The position numbers and the translations under genes were made by a program. DNA of 64,000 bases from Subtercola sp. (lineage in GTDB: Bacteria > Actinomycetota > Actinomycetes > Actinomycetales > Microbacteriaceae), in NCBI GenBank assembly GCA_025463765.1, contig JAODBC010000013.1, forward strand, positions 62,001 through 126,000, read 5' to 3'. Positions 8,758 through 20,158 of the stretch are shown here, one piece after another (position 1 is the first letter of the stretch; each line of letters opens with the position of its first letter). The notes under the pieces are model-generated. The model was not told the origin of the DNA, did no database searches, and worked only from the letters and a program-made list of their open reading frames with translations.

Positions 8758-8797
8758 GCACGGGCCCGACCGCGGACGCCCCCGAGCGGCACGAAGG

Positions 8798-9574
8798 TCA
8801 CGCCGTGGCACCCCGGATGCGCCGCGACAGCTCGTCGGCGTAGTGCCGAATCTCCCCGGCCAAGTCCGGCCACCGCTCAGGGTCGATGTGGTCGCGCGGA
8901 AAGGTGACGGCGATGCCCGCGGCCGGCCAGCCCGAGTGGTCGCGCACGGCGACGGCGACGGATGCCAGCCCCTCGGTGACGTCTTCGTCTTCTGCCGCGA
9001 ATCCGTTGGCGCGCACCGTGGCCAGAACTGCGCGCAGGTCGCGCAGCGAGTACGCGTCTCGCGCAGTACGTACCGTGAACGCCTCGGCGTTCGGAAAGAG
9101 GGCCCGCAGCTGCGCAGCCGGCAGCGTAGCGAGCAGCGCCCGACCGCTCGCCGTCACGTGGCTGGGCAGTCGCACGCCGACATCGGTGATGAGCGCGGGC
9201 CGATGCGGGGCACGTTCTTCGACGAGGTAGACCACGTCGCGGCCGTTCAGCACGGCGAGGTGCGCGCTCTCGCCGATCTTGTCGACGAGGGTGGCCAAGA
9301 TGGGCGCGCCCAACCGCGCGAGCGGTTCCTGCCGCGTGAACCCGGAGCTCAGCTCGAAGGCGGCGATGCCGACGCCGTAACGCTGCGCCTCGGGGTAGTG
9401 GATCGCGTACCCGTGCTCTACCAGCACGCCGAGCAGCCGGTAGACCGTCGAGCGCGGTAAACCCAGGGCTGCGGCGACCGATGCGGCGGCGGCCGGGCCG
9501 CGTTGGGTGGAGAGAAACGTGACGATCGAAAGAATCTGGTGCGCCGCGGGCGCTGCCGGGCGGAGGGTCTTCAT
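8798..9574 (-). CDS. IclR-family regulator of the histidine utilisation operon
   Basis: A 258-residue protein with an N-terminal winged helix (about residues 8-70, including GLPRSTVYRLLGVLVEHGY) and a C-terminal GAF-like effector domain (LPSHVTASGRALLA, GFAAEDEDVTEGLASVAVAV). A GAGGGACG ribosome site precedes ATG 9574. It is divergent from hutH and shares a 136-bp intergenic region with a clear 16-bp dyad, so local control of hut genes, presumably responding to urocanate or histidine, is the obvious inference. Confidence 0.88.
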   Translation of the reverse strand: MKTLRPAAPAAHQILSIVTFLSTQRGPAAAASVAAALGLPRSTVYRLLGVLVEHGYAIHYPEAQRYGVGIAAFELSSGFTRQEPLARLGAPILATLVDKIGESAHLAVLNGRDVVYLVEERAPHRPALITDVGVRLPSHVTASGRALLATLPAAQLRALFPNAEAFTVRTARDAYSLRDLRAVLATVRANGFAAEDEDVTEGLASVAVAVRDHSGWPAAGIAVTFPRDHIDPERWPDLAGEIRHYADELSRRIRGATA

Positions 9575-9641
9575 CTGCGTCCCTCCTCAGCGTGGGCATC
9601 GGTGCCGCCGCCGCGCCCGCCGTGTTGCGTTCGCATTAACA

Positions 9642-9657
9642 GTCTCACATACGAGAC
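9642..9657. promoter_or_regulatory. Probable IclR operator in the hutH-iclR intergenic region
   Basis: GTCTC-acatac-GAGAC is a dyad with perfect 5-bp arms, about 55 bp before the hutH start and 68 bp before the regulator start. Its position and size suit an IclR-family dimer repressing or activating both promoters. Confidence 0.6.
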
Positions 9658-9710
9658 ACCGGATGCCCGTGAGCTCACATTTCGGGGACGACGGTGTATT
9701 TGATGGGCTC

Positions 9711-11264
9711 ATGACCACCACGATTTCGCACGTCGTCGTTCTCGGCTCGGGCGCCCCGTCGATCGACGATGTCGTTCGTATCGCCCGGTTCGGAGCTGCC
9801 GTGAGCCTCGCCGACGACGCGCTCACCGGCATGGCGACCACCCGCTTGATCGTCGAGCGACTTGCCGACGACGCCGAACCGCACTACGGCATCTCCACCG
9901 GCTTCGGCGCCTTGGCGACGACGTTCATCACCGCCGAGCGCCGACGGCAGCTGCAGCAGAGCCTCGTTCGATCGCACGCCGCCGGCTCGGGCCGCGAGGT
10001 CGAAGCCGAGGTGACGCGTGCACTGATGACGCTGCGGCTCTGCACGCTGCTCACGGGGCGCACGGGCATCCGCCCGCTCGTCGCCGAGACCTACGCCGCG
10101 ATGCTCAACGCGGGCATCACTCCCGTCGTGTTCGAATACGGCTCGCTCGGCTGCTCGGGCGACCTGGCACCGCTCGCGCACTGTGCCTTGGCGCTGATGG
10201 GCGAGGGCACCGTTCGCACCCGCGACGGCGAACTGGTCGACGCGGCCGCGGCGCTCGCACGGGCCGGCATCAGACCCGTGGTGCTCGCCGAAAAAGAGGG
10301 GCTCGCGCTCATCAACGGAACCGACGGCATGCTCGGCATGCTGGCGCTGGCGATCACCGCCCTCGACGGGTTGATGACCACCGCCGACGTCTCGGCGGCC
10401 ATGAGCGTCGAAGCTCTGCTGGGAACCGACGCCGTATTCGCGCCCGACCTCCAGGCACTGCGCCCGCAGCTCGGCCAGGGGCGTTCGGCGCGAAACATCG
10501 CACGGATGCTCGCCGACTCGCCCATCGTCGCGAGCCACAAGGGCCCCGAGTGCACGCGGGTGCAAGACGCCTACTCGCTGCGCTGTGCGCCTCAGGTGCA
10601 CGGCGCAGCTCGCGACACCATCGCTCACGCCCGCCTCGTGGCCGAGCGCGAACTCGCGTCGGCTATCGACAATCCCGTCGTGACGCTCGACGGGCGGGTC
10701 GAGTCCAACGGCAACTTCCACGGCGCCCCAGTCGCCTACGTGCTCGACTTTCTCGCCATTGTCGTGGCGGATGTCGCGAGCATGTCGGAACGCCGCATCG
10801 ACCGCATGCTCGACCCTCGTCGCAACGAAGGGCTTCCGCCGTTTCTCGCCCACGAAATCGGCGTCGATTCCGGGCTGATGATCGCCCAGTACACCGCGGC
10901 CGGCGTCGTCTCGGAGCTGAAACGGCTCGCGGTGCCGGCGTCGGTCGACTCGATTCCCTCGTCGGCGATGCAAGAAGACCACGTCTCCATGGGCTGGGCG
11001 GCCGGCCGCAAGTTACGTCTGGCGATCGACGGGCTCACCCGGGTGCTGGCGATCGAGGTCATGACGGCATCGCGGGCACTCGATCTGCGTGCGCCGCTGG
11101 CGGCGGGGCCCGCGACGAGCGCCGTTCGCGACCGCGTCAGAACGGTGGTGCCCGGGCCGGGGCCCGACCGGTACCTCGCGCCCGAGATCGCCGCGGTCGT
11201 GGAGCTGGTCGCCGACGGTTCCGTGCTGGCGGCCGCGGGCCTGCACGTCGGCTCGCTCGACTGA
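9711..11264 (+). CDS. hutH: Histidine ammonia-lyase
   Basis: A 517-residue enzyme that deaminates L-histidine to trans-urocanate, the first step of histidine degradation. Conserved features include YGISTGFGALA near the N-terminus, the MIO cofactor region GSLGCSGDLAPLAH and the C-terminal QEDHVSMGWAAGRK. The MIO triad is Cys148-Ser149-Gly150 rather than Ala-Ser-Gly; the Cys form is known from actinobacterial HutH. The start at MTTTISH was chosen because it fits the family length; the frame is open further upstream. It is the first gene of the hut operon. Confidence 0.96.
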   Translation: MTTTISHVVVLGSGAPSIDDVVRIARFGAAVSLADDALTGMATTRLIVERLADDAEPHYGISTGFGALATTFITAERRRQLQQSLVRSHAAGSGREVEAEVTRALMTLRLCTLLTGRTGIRPLVAETYAAMLNAGITPVVFEYGSLGCSGDLAPLAHCALALMGEGTVRTRDGELVDAAAALARAGIRPVVLAEKEGLALINGTDGMLGMLALAITALDGLMTTADVSAAMSVEALLGTDAVFAPDLQALRPQLGQGRSARNIARMLADSPIVASHKGPECTRVQDAYSLRCAPQVHGAARDTIAHARLVAERELASAIDNPVVTLDGRVESNGNFHGAPVAYVLDFLAIVVADVASMSERRIDRMLDPRRNEGLPPFLAHEIGVDSGLMIAQYTAAGVVSELKRLAVPASVDSIPSSAMQEDHVSMGWAAGRKLRLAIDGLTRVLAIEVMTASRALDLRAPLAAGPATSAVRDRVRTVVPGPGPDRYLAPEIAAVVELVADGSVLAAAGLHVGSLD

Positions 11265-11297
11265 TCGGCTACGGAATCGACCGCCCCTTCGCCCGGC

Positions 11298-11376
11298 CCG
11301 CCGCCTTCACCGATCCGCCGTCTTCACCGACCCGCCGCCTTCACCGACCCGCCGTCTCCACCGACCCGCCGCCTCC
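11298..11376 (+). repeat. 17-bp tandem repeat in the hutH-hutU gap
   Basis: About 4.6 copies of a 17-bp unit (CCGCCGCCTTCACCGAC with minor T/C changes) start at 11298, 11315, 11332, 11349 and 11366. The period is not a multiple of three and the region lies between genes, so it is noncoding. It occupies most of the 180-bp hutH-hutU spacer. Confidence 0.85.
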
Positions 11377-11444
11377 GCTCACATCGGGCCCCGACCATTC
11401 ACTTCGCGACACCTCATCTCGCCACACCACCGATCGGAAGACTC

Positions 11445-13226
11445 ATGACCACCCTCGACTCCCGCCGGGCATCCGGCCCCCGTGTCGTTCACGCGGCCCA
11501 CGGCACCGAGCTCTCGGCGAAGAGCTGGCAGACCGAAGCGCCGCTGCGGATGCTCATGAACAACCTCGACCCAGAAGTCGCTGAGCGCCCCGACGACCTC
11601 GTGGTCTACGGGGGTACCGGCAAGGCGGCGCGCAGCTGGGAGGCGTACGACGCGATCATCCGCACGCTCGAAGACCTCGATGACGACGAAACACTGCTGG
11701 TGCAGTCGGGCAAACCCGTGGGCGTCTTTCGCACCACCGTGTGGGCGCCGCGCGTGCTGATCGCCAACTCGAATCTCGTGGGCGACTGGGCGACGTGGCC
11801 CGAGTTTCGCCGGCTCGAGGCGCTCGGGCTCACGATGTACGGCCAGATGACCGCCGGTTCGTGGATCTACATCGGTACCCAAGGCATTCTGCAGGGCACC
11901 TACGAGACCTTCGCGGCCATCGCCGACAAGCGCTTCGGCGGCACCCTCGCCGGAACACTGACCCTGACTGGCGGCGCCGGTGGAATGGGCGGTGCTCAGC
12001 CCCTGGCCGTCACCATGAACGAGGGCGTCGTGCTCATCGTCGATGTCGACCCGGCACGGCTGCAGCGCCGGGTGGATCACCACTATCTCGATGAAATGAC
12101 CGACGATCTCGACGACGCGGTCGCTCGTGTGCTCGCCGCGAAGGCCGCACGGCGGCCGTTGTCGGTCGGTCTCGTCGGCAACGCCGCGACCGTGTTCACT
12201 GAGCTGCTCGAGCGCGGCGTGGCGATTGACATCGTCACCGATCAGACGTCGGCACACGATCCGCTCGCCTACCTGCCAGAGGGTCTGTCGGTCGCCGACT
12301 GGCCGGCGCTCGCTGCGGCCGACCCCCAGACCTTCACCGAGCGGGCACGCGCCTCGATGGCCAAGCAGGTTGCGGCGATGGTGGGGTTTCAGGATGCCGG
12401 CGCCGAGGTCTTCGACTACGGAAACTCGATTCGCCTCGAGGCCGAACTGGGTGGTTACGAGCGGGCGTTCGAGTTTCCGGGGTTCGTTCCCGCGTACATT
12501 CGCCCGCTCTTCGCTGAAGGCAAGGGGCCGTTCCGCTGGGTGGCTCTTTCGGGCGACCCGGCCGACATCGCGGCGACAGACAAGGCGATTCTCGAGCTGT
12601 TTCCCGACGACACGAAGCTGCACCGCTGGATCACCCAGGCGGCCGAGAAGGTCTCGTTCGAGGGGCTGCCCGCGCGCATCTGCTGGCTCGGCTATAAGGA
12701 GCGGCACCTCGCCGGGCTGAAGTTCAACCAGATGGTCGCCTCGGGCGAGCTCAAGGCGCCGATCGTGATCGGGCGCGACCACCTCGACTCCGGTTCGGTG
12801 GCGTCGCCCTATCGCGAGACCGAGGGCATGGCCGACGGATCAGACGCGATCGCCGACTGGCCGCTGCTGAACGCGATGCTGAATGTCGCCTCGGGGGCGA
12901 CGTGGGTGTCGATTCACCACGGAGGTGGTGTGGGAATCGGGCGCAGCATCCACGCCGGCCAGGTCTGCGTAGCCGACGGCACGGCGCTCGCGGCCGCGAA
13001 GATCGAGCGCGTGCTGATCAACGACCCGGGCACCGGCGTCATGCGGCACGTCGATGCGGGGTACGAGAGGGCACGCGAAGTGGCTCGCGAGCGAGGGTTG
13101 CGCATCCCGATGGAGGAGGGCGCCGGCGTGGGTCAGCGCGCGGGCATCGATGAGGGCGCCGGCGAGAATCAGGGCGCGGGCATCGATGAGGGCGCCGGCC
13201 CAGATCAGCGCGCAGGCGGCGCATGA
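11445..13226 (+). CDS. hutU: Urocanate hydratase
   Basis: A 593-residue enzyme converting urocanate to 4-imidazolone-5-propionate with tightly bound NAD. Typical urocanase segments are [60 protein letters not shown] and, near the C-terminus, [15 protein letters not shown]. The last 36 residues are three 12-residue repeats (EGAGxxQxAGID) beyond the usual end of the family. The stop overlaps the next start (ATGA). Confidence 0.96.
   Translation: MTTLDSRRASGPRVVHAAHGTELSAKSWQTEAPLRMLMNNLDPEVAERPDDLVVYGGTGKAARSWEAYDAIIRTLEDLDDDETLLVQSGKPVGVFRTTVWAPRVLIANSNLVGDWATWPEFRRLEALGLTMYGQMTAGSWIYIGTQGILQGTYETFAAIADKRFGGTLAGTLTLTGGAGGMGGAQPLAVTMNEGVVLIVDVDPARLQRRVDHHYLDEMTDDLDDAVARVLAAKAARRPLSVGLVGNAATVFTELLERGVAIDIVTDQTSAHDPLAYLPEGLSVADWPALAAADPQTFTERARASMAKQVAAMVGFQDAGAEVFDYGNSIRLEAELGGYERAFEFPGFVPAYIRPLFAEGKGPFRWVALSGDPADIAATDKAILELFPDDTKLHRWITQAAEKVSFEGLPARICWLGYKERHLAGLKFNQMVASGELKAPIVIGRDHLDSGSVASPYRETEGMADGSDAIADWPLLNAMLNVASGATWVSIHHGGGVGIGRSIHAGQVCVADGTALAAAKIERVLINDPGTGVMRHVDAGYERAREVARERGLRIPMEEGAGVGQRAGIDEGAGENQGAGIDEGAGPDQRAGGA
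13116..13223 (+). repeat. In-frame 36-bp tandem repeat at the 3' end of hutU
   Basis: Three 36-bp units (13116-13151, 13152-13187, 13188-13223) encode [24 protein letters not shown] and [12 protein letters not shown] immediately before the hutU stop codon. The repeat keeps the frame and lies outside the conserved urocanase fold. Confidence 0.85.
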
Positions 13227-14472
13227 TGGCCGACTCGAGTGTCAGCGGTACGGGCCTGCTGCCGGGTCTGCGTGAGATCGACGATGTCGGCCGCGACACC
13301 TCGCGGGGCGCCTCCCGCACCGGTTTGCGCGGCGGCTACCGCCGTCACCTCTTCGACGACGCCGAACTCGACCTCCGGGCCTGGTTCATCGCCCGCGCCA
13401 GCGCAGCGGGGCTCGCCGTCGAGACCGACCGCAACGCCAACCTGTGGGCGTGGTGGGGTGCGCCCGGCCCGAACGCAGTTGTCACCGGCAGCCATCTCGA
13501 CTCGGTGCCGGGTGGGGGCGCCTACGACGGGCCGCTCGGGGTGGTCTCTGCTCTCGACGCCGTCGCCGCGCTGCGGGCGGCCGGGTTCGTGCCGAGCCGA
13601 CCGTTCGCCGTGGTGGTGTTCGCCGAAGAAGAAGGCTCGCGGTTCGGGGTGGCGTGCCTCGGCTCCCGGCTGATGACCGGGCAGCTCGAGCCCGAGCGCG
13701 CTCGCTCGCTGCTCGACCCCGAGGGAGTCTCGCTCGCCGAGGCGGGCTCCCGCGTGGGGTTCGACGTGGCGAACCTCGGCCACGACCCCGAGGCGCTCGC
13801 GCGCATCGGCCTCTTCATCGAGCTGCACGTCGAGCAAGGGCGTGCCCTCATCGACCTCGGCGCACCTGTGGCCGTCGCCTCGTCGATTCTCGCGCACGGC
13901 CGGTGGCGCCTCACCTTCACCGGAGAGGCCGATCACGCCGGCACCACCCTCATGCAAGGTCGCCGCGATCCGGTTGTCGCGGCCTCACGCGCGATCGTCG
14001 CCCTGCGCGATATCGCCGTCTCGCGGGCGGCTCAGGATGCCCGGGCGACCGTCGGGCGTTCGAGCTGGGCTTCGGGCGGCACCAACGTCATCGCCGCCGA
14101 GGCGTCGGTGTGGCTCGACGCCCGGGCGGCAACGGATGCCGATACTCACGCCTTGGTCGCCGAGATCGTCGAGGCATCCACTGCGGCGGCCACGCTCGAG
14201 GGCTGCGAGCTCGATGTCGCCGAAGAGAGCTGGAGCGGCGCCGTTCGGTTCGACGTCGGCCTGCGCGAGGGGTTCGCGGCGGCGCTCGGCGATGTTCCCC
14301 GGCTGAGCACCGGCGCCGGTCACGATGCGGGCGTTCTCGCGGGTGTGGTTCCGACGGCGATGCTCTTCGTGCGCAACCCGACCGGTATCTCACACGCACC
14401 GGAAGAGTTCGCCGAACTCGCCGATACTCTGGCGGGCGTTGACGCTCTGACGAGCATCCTGCGGTCGCTGCT

Positions 14473-14476
<4 letters not shown>
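13223..14476 (+). CDS. M20-family amidohydrolase (allantoate/N-carbamoyl amidase type) in hut operon
   Basis: A 417-residue di-metal amidohydrolase. Metal and catalytic residues sit in [19 protein letters not shown] (His, Asp), EEEGSRFG (Glu pair), ELHVEQG (His) and STGAGHDAG (His), the pattern of allantoate amidohydrolase and N-carbamoyl amino acid hydrolases. It overlaps hutU and hutF by 4 nt each, so it is an integral operon gene. HutF yields N-formyl-L-glutamate, and no hutG-type deformylase is visible, so this enzyme may remove the formyl group. That role is inferred; allantoate hydrolysis is the annotation by homology. Confidence 0.85.
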
Positions 14477-15961
<1,485 letters not shown>

Positions 15962-15972
<11 letters not shown>

Positions 15973-17107
15973 GCTCATCACCAACATCGGCGAGCTGACG
16001 ACGAACGTCGGCCCCCGGCTCACCGATGCGGCCGTCGTGCTCGACGGCGAAAGTATTGTGTGGGTCGGCAGCGCTCGCCGTGCACCCGCTGCCGACACTT
16101 CGGTCGATGCGGGCGGCGCATGCGTTCTGCCCGGCTGGGTCGACTCGCACCTGCACCCCGTCTTCGCCGGCGACCGCGCGGCCGAATTCGAGGCGCGCAT
16201 GCGCGGCGAGAAATACAGCGCCGGCGGAATCGCCTCGACCGTCGCAGCGACGCGAGCCGCGACATCCGCTGCGCTCGAGCACAACCTCGAGCACCTGCTC
16301 GCCGAAGCCACCGCGCAGGGCAGCACGGCTTTCGAGGCCAAAACGGGCTACGGCCTCGACATCGACACCGAGGTGCGTTCGGCCCAGATCGCCGCGCGAC
16401 ACGTCGAAACCGTCACCTTTCTCGGTGCCCACCTCGTTCCGCCCGGGGTGGATGCTCGCGACTACCTCGACCTCGTCACCGGCCCCATGCTCGCCGCAGT
16501 TCTGCCCTGGGTCTCGGCCATCGACGTGTTCTGCGAGGCCGGCGCCTTCGACGTCGAGCAGAGTCGCGAGGTGCTCAGAGCGGGTGCCGCGGCAGCACTC
16601 GCCTTACGCGTGCACGGCAACCAGCTCGGCGAGAGCGGGGGAGTTGCGCTCGCCGTCGAGGTCGGTGCCCTCAGCGTCGATCACTGCAACCACCTCTCGT
16701 CTGCCGACATCGACGCGCTGTCCGCTTCGTCGACGGTCGCCACACTGCTGCCGGCCTGCGACCTGTCTACCCGCGAACCATTCGCCCCTGCCCGCCGCCT
16801 TCTCGACGCCGGCGCGACCATCGCCCTGGCGACGAACTGCAACCCGGGTTCGTCGTACACGACCTCGATGCCGTTCTGCGTGGCGACCGCCGTGCTGCAG
16901 CTGGGGCTGACCGTCGACGAGGCCGTGCGTGCGGCGACCGCAGGGGGCGCGGCCGCGTTGGGCGTCGACGGCATCACCGGCACCATCGAGGTCGGCGCGC
17001 GGGCCGACCTGCAGCTTCTGGCCGCGCCTTCTGTCGCGCACGTGGCCTACCGCCCCGGTGTGCCGCTCGTCGATCGGGTGTGGCGCGCGGGCCTGCGAGT
17101 CAGCTGA
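15962..17107 (+). CDS. hutI: Imidazolonepropionase
   Basis: A 381-residue amidohydrolase that opens 4-imidazolone-5-propionate to N-formimidoyl-L-glutamate. Metal and substrate motifs: DSHLHPVFAGDRAAEFEAR, EAKTGYGLD, VHGNQLGESGG, SVDHCNHL and ALATNCNPGSS. It is the last gene of the hut operon and its start lies inside hutF. In pathway order it acts between HutU and HutF. Confidence 0.96.
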
Positions 17108-17172
17108 ACTGGCGGCACGGTCTTCTCGCGTGGCCGAAGTAGCCCTCGGTTTCGTCACCGCGGGAGATCGGA

Positions 17173-17439
17173 CTACTCGAAGTCATAACCGAAGTCGATC
17201 GTTGGCGGGTCCAACTCCATCTGGTCGACTTCTTCGTGGGTGTGTTCTATCTCTTCGAAGCGAACACCGATTACGGGTGTGACAAGAACAGAGACCCGGC
17301 CGTGACCAATAGTCGTGAACTCGACGAATTTCGCCTTGTCGTGGGCGGCGGTCTCGATGCGCCGCTTCAGCTCAGGCACGTCCTCCGTCTCGGGCAGATA
17401 GAACATTTGACTATCGATTCTCAAACGAGTGACCAGCAC
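17173..17439 (-). CDS. Small conserved hypothetical protein
   Basis: An 88-residue protein with no family I can name. The start at GTG 17439 is favoured because GGAGG lies 5 nt upstream; a GTG 12 nt further out is possible. It has an N-terminal beta-like stretch, a central GHGRVSVLVTPVIGVRFEE and an acidic C-terminus. No membrane segment or signal. Proteins of similar build occur in Microbacteriaceae. It is divergent from the 117-residue protein that follows. Confidence 0.6.
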   Translation of the reverse strand: MLVTRLRIDSQMFYLPETEDVPELKRRIETAAHDKAKFVEFTTIGHGRVSVLVTPVIGVRFEEIEHTHEEVDQMELDPPTIDFGYDFE

Positions 17440-17665
17440 CTGATCCTCCACATCCTGTTCGAGAAAACATACGTCGCGTCAGCGGCCACTCTGACCCCTT
17501 GATTTCACAGCAACTACCTGCCGGTCAGCTATTGACCGAGCGAGCCCGCATTGGGCGATGAGTCGCAATCGCCTACCGGTCACCGTTCGCCCCCGATGTC
17601 AAGGGTGGTCCTCCGCGGCCGCCTAGGGGTGTCATCAGCAGCCGCGGGCGGTAAAATTGTGGGCT

Positions 17666-18019
17666 ATGAGAAGACTGTATATGGCCAGCGGTTACGTCAT
17701 GGTCGGAGATCTCACCTGCAAAGCGGTGCTCCGCTATGCGCGGGCTCTCGCGAACCACGGCACCGCCGACGTCGTCACAATCCCCGTCATCACCGAGGGC
17801 GGCAGCCAAGCACTGGCACACCTCCTCCTCGGACCGACAAGTCAACTGTTCTCCACCCCAGTTGAGGAAAGCCAAGATGAACCGGTCGACACTGGCGTCA
17901 TCGAACAACTCGAAAAACTCACCCGTGAACTGCAGCCCTCAAGGCCCGCCTGGCCACAAGAAATGATCGACATACCGAACCTCAGCGAATACGACCTCGA
18001 TTACCTCGACAACGACTAA
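17666..18019 (+). CDS. Small conserved hypothetical protein
   Basis: A 117-residue protein that I do not recognise. The ATG at 17666 is used; TTG 17657 and ATG 17681 are alternatives. It has an alpha/beta N-terminal half (LTCKAVLRYARALANHG, ADVVTIPVITEGG, LLLGPTSQLFS) and an acidic, probably disordered C-terminus. The word LLLGPTSQ within a predicted strand-turn might be a ligand loop, but nothing is diagnostic. Cytoplasmic. Confidence 0.6.
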   Translation: MRRLYMASGYVMVGDLTCKAVLRYARALANHGTADVVTIPVITEGGSQALAHLLLGPTSQLFSTPVEESQDEPVDTGVIEQLEKLTRELQPSRPAWPQEMIDIPNLSEYDLDYLDND

Positions 18020-18068
18020 CCTCAGCATCCCGCCACGGCAGGGTTCACGGGCAAAGTGTCCGGGAAGC

Positions 18069-18899
18069 TTATTTGTGTCCGAGTTCGGCGGCGTGATCGC
18101 GAACGTACTTGAACGACTCACGGGCAGGCCTGTCGTAGTTGTCCGCTGCCGGCCGTGGCGGGATGGTGACTTCGTCTGGTACCCGGGGCTCGTAGGGGAT
18201 CTGGGAGAGAAGATCGTTGATCGCGTTCAGCCGGGCGGCACGTTTGTCGTCGCTCTCTATGGTCCACCACGGTGCGTCAGCATGATCGGTGGCCTCGAAC
18301 ATCGCATCTTTCGCGCGGGAGTAGTCCTCCCACTTGGTGATCGATACGACGTCGGTATCAGAGAGTTTCCACCGGCGCATCGGGTCGTTCAGACGTGAGT
18401 GGAAGCGTTCTTCTTGCACCTCGTCAGAGACGGAGAACCAGTACTTGATGAGGATGATGCCGTCTTCGACGAGCATCCGCTCGAACGTCGGAGCCTGGTG
18501 CAGAAACCTCCGGTACTGCTCAGGAGTGCAGTAGTCCATGACACGTTCGACACCGGCACGGTTGTACCAGGAGCGATCCATCAACACGATCTCACCGGCT
18601 GCGGGGAGGTGTTCGATGTAGCGCTGGAAGTACCATTGCGTCTTCTCGCGCTCGTTCGGGGTCGGCAGCGCGGCTACCCGGGCGAACCGGGGGTTCAGAT
18701 ATTGCATGATCCGTTTGATAGCCCCGCCCTTCCCGGCGGCGTCTCGGCCTTCGAAGATCACGACGATGCGGGCGCCGGTCTCGATGACCCACTGCTGCAT
18801 GCTGACCAACTGGATCTGAAGTCGCTCGAGTTCTTCCTCGTAGATGTGCTTGGGCATGCGTTTAACCAGAGGTTTGGAAGATGATTTCGTGTGACCCAT
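18069..18899 (-). CDS. ppk2: Polyphosphate kinase 2
   Basis: A 276-residue single-domain PPK2. Walker A is EGRDAAGKGG, Walker B/lid region DRSWYNRAGVE, and the family signatures TPNEREKTQWYFQRYIEHLP and KYWFSVSDEVQ are present. PPK2 enzymes transfer phosphate between polyphosphate and nucleotides, often favouring nucleotide synthesis from polyP. The start ATG follows CAGGAGACCG. It is divergent from a lipid-kinase gene. A separate ppk1 lies at 56.9 kb. Confidence 0.94.
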   Translation of the reverse strand: MGHTKSSSKPLVKRMPKHIYEEELERLQIQLVSMQQWVIETGARIVVIFEGRDAAGKGGAIKRIMQYLNPRFARVAALPTPNEREKTQWYFQRYIEHLPAAGEIVLMDRSWYNRAGVERVMDYCTPEQYRRFLHQAPTFERMLVEDGIILIKYWFSVSDEVQEERFHSRLNDPMRRWKLSDTDVVSITKWEDYSRAKDAMFEATDHADAPWWTIESDDKRAARLNAINDLLSQIPYEPRVPDEVTIPPRPAADNYDRPARESFKYVRDHAAELGHK

Positions 18900-19083
18900 G
18901 AGCCGGTCTCCTGCCGCCCGTGTGGGCCGTTGTCGGTGGCCGCGGACGCTGCGGAGGTTGAGTCATTCTGCAGCACGACCGATTTCGAAAAAAAGCGGTT
19001 GATGTTCTCAGCCATATGTGTAGTTCTGTCAACCCTCTTCCTTGTCATCGTGCGAGACGCTTCGGGAGCCGTACTCTTGGCCA

Positions 19084-20064
19084 ATGGCCGAACCCTCTGA
19101 GAAGACAGCTGCAGTCATCTACAACCCGATCAAGGTCGATCTCGACGCGCTGCGCGAGGCCGTGACCGCCTCCGCCCAAGAAGCCGGCTGGGGTGAGTCG
19201 GTGTGGCTGGAAACCTCTGTTGAAGATGTTGGCCAGGGCGTGACTCGAGAGGCCATCGAACTCGGTGTCGATTTGGTGATCGCCGCCGGCGGAGACGGAA
19301 CGGTCCGCGCCGTCGCTGAAGCGCTCCGCGGAAGCGGCATTCCCGTCGCGCTGCTGCCCTCGGGTACCGGTAACCTGCTGGCCCGAAACCTGAAACTCAC
19401 CCTCAACGACATCCCCGGTTCGGTGCTTGCTGCATTTACGGGCGTCGACCGGGCCATCGATCTGGGCGTCATCGACATCGAACGGTCTGACAAGAGCCGT
19501 GACCGGCACGTGTTCGTGGTGATGGCCGGAATGGGCATCGACGCGAAGATGATCGCCAACACCGACGACGACCTCAAAGCTAAGGCTGGGATCGCCGCGT
19601 ACGTCGGAGCAATCAGCAAATCTCTTCGCGACCCCGACGAGCTGCACCTGCGGTTCAAGCTCGACGACGAGCCGGCTAAGCGTGCGACCGTGCACACCGT
19701 GATCCTCGGCAACTGCGGGTCGCTGCCAGCGAACATTCTGCTGATGCCGGACGCGGTCGTCGATGACGGGCTTTTCGACCTCTTGCTGATGAGGCCTGGG
19801 AGTGTTCTCGGCTGGGTGCGGGTGTGGGCGAAAGTCGCCTGGCTGAACGGCATCGTGCGTCGCACCAAGACGGGCAGAGCCTTGGCGGGGGAGCAGAAGA
19901 ACGACGGCGACTTGCACTACCAAACCGGTAAGAAGTTCGTCGCCCGCCTCTCGCGGCCAGAGGAGATCGAGCTCGACGGCGACGGGTTCGGTAAAGCCAC
20001 GGCTTTCAACGCGTGGATTGAGCCCGGGGCACTGACGGTGCGAATACCACCCGAAGCCGCCTGA
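19084..20064 (+). CDS. Diacylglycerol kinase-family (YegS/DagK-like) lipid kinase
   Basis: A 326-residue protein of the diacylglycerol/sphingosine kinase catalytic family. The nucleotide loop is AAGGDGTVRAVAEAL followed by LPSGTGNLLARNL, and C-terminal features include GNCGSLPANILLMPDAVVDDG. It would phosphorylate a lipid at the inner membrane face. The start at MAEPSEK was chosen over an upstream in-frame ATG because it fits the family N-terminus (AAVIYNPIK). Divergent from ppk2 across about 185 bp that should hold both promoters. Confidence 0.88.
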   Translation: MAEPSEKTAAVIYNPIKVDLDALREAVTASAQEAGWGESVWLETSVEDVGQGVTREAIELGVDLVIAAGGDGTVRAVAEALRGSGIPVALLPSGTGNLLARNLKLTLNDIPGSVLAAFTGVDRAIDLGVIDIERSDKSRDRHVFVVMAGMGIDAKMIANTDDDLKAKAGIAAYVGAISKSLRDPDELHLRFKLDDEPAKRATVHTVILGNCGSLPANILLMPDAVVDDGLFDLLLMRPGSVLGWVRVWAKVAWLNGIVRRTKTGRALAGEQKNDGDLHYQTGKKFVARLSRPEEIELDGDGFGKATAFNAWIEPGALTVRIPPEAA

Positions 20065-20158
20065 CGTACTTCATGGCCGATAAGTACCGGGTATTCCGGA
20101 TGCCGAAGTATTCGGGCATCCACAGTCGCTGCTGTCCTGGTTTGTACCCCTCGCGAGT

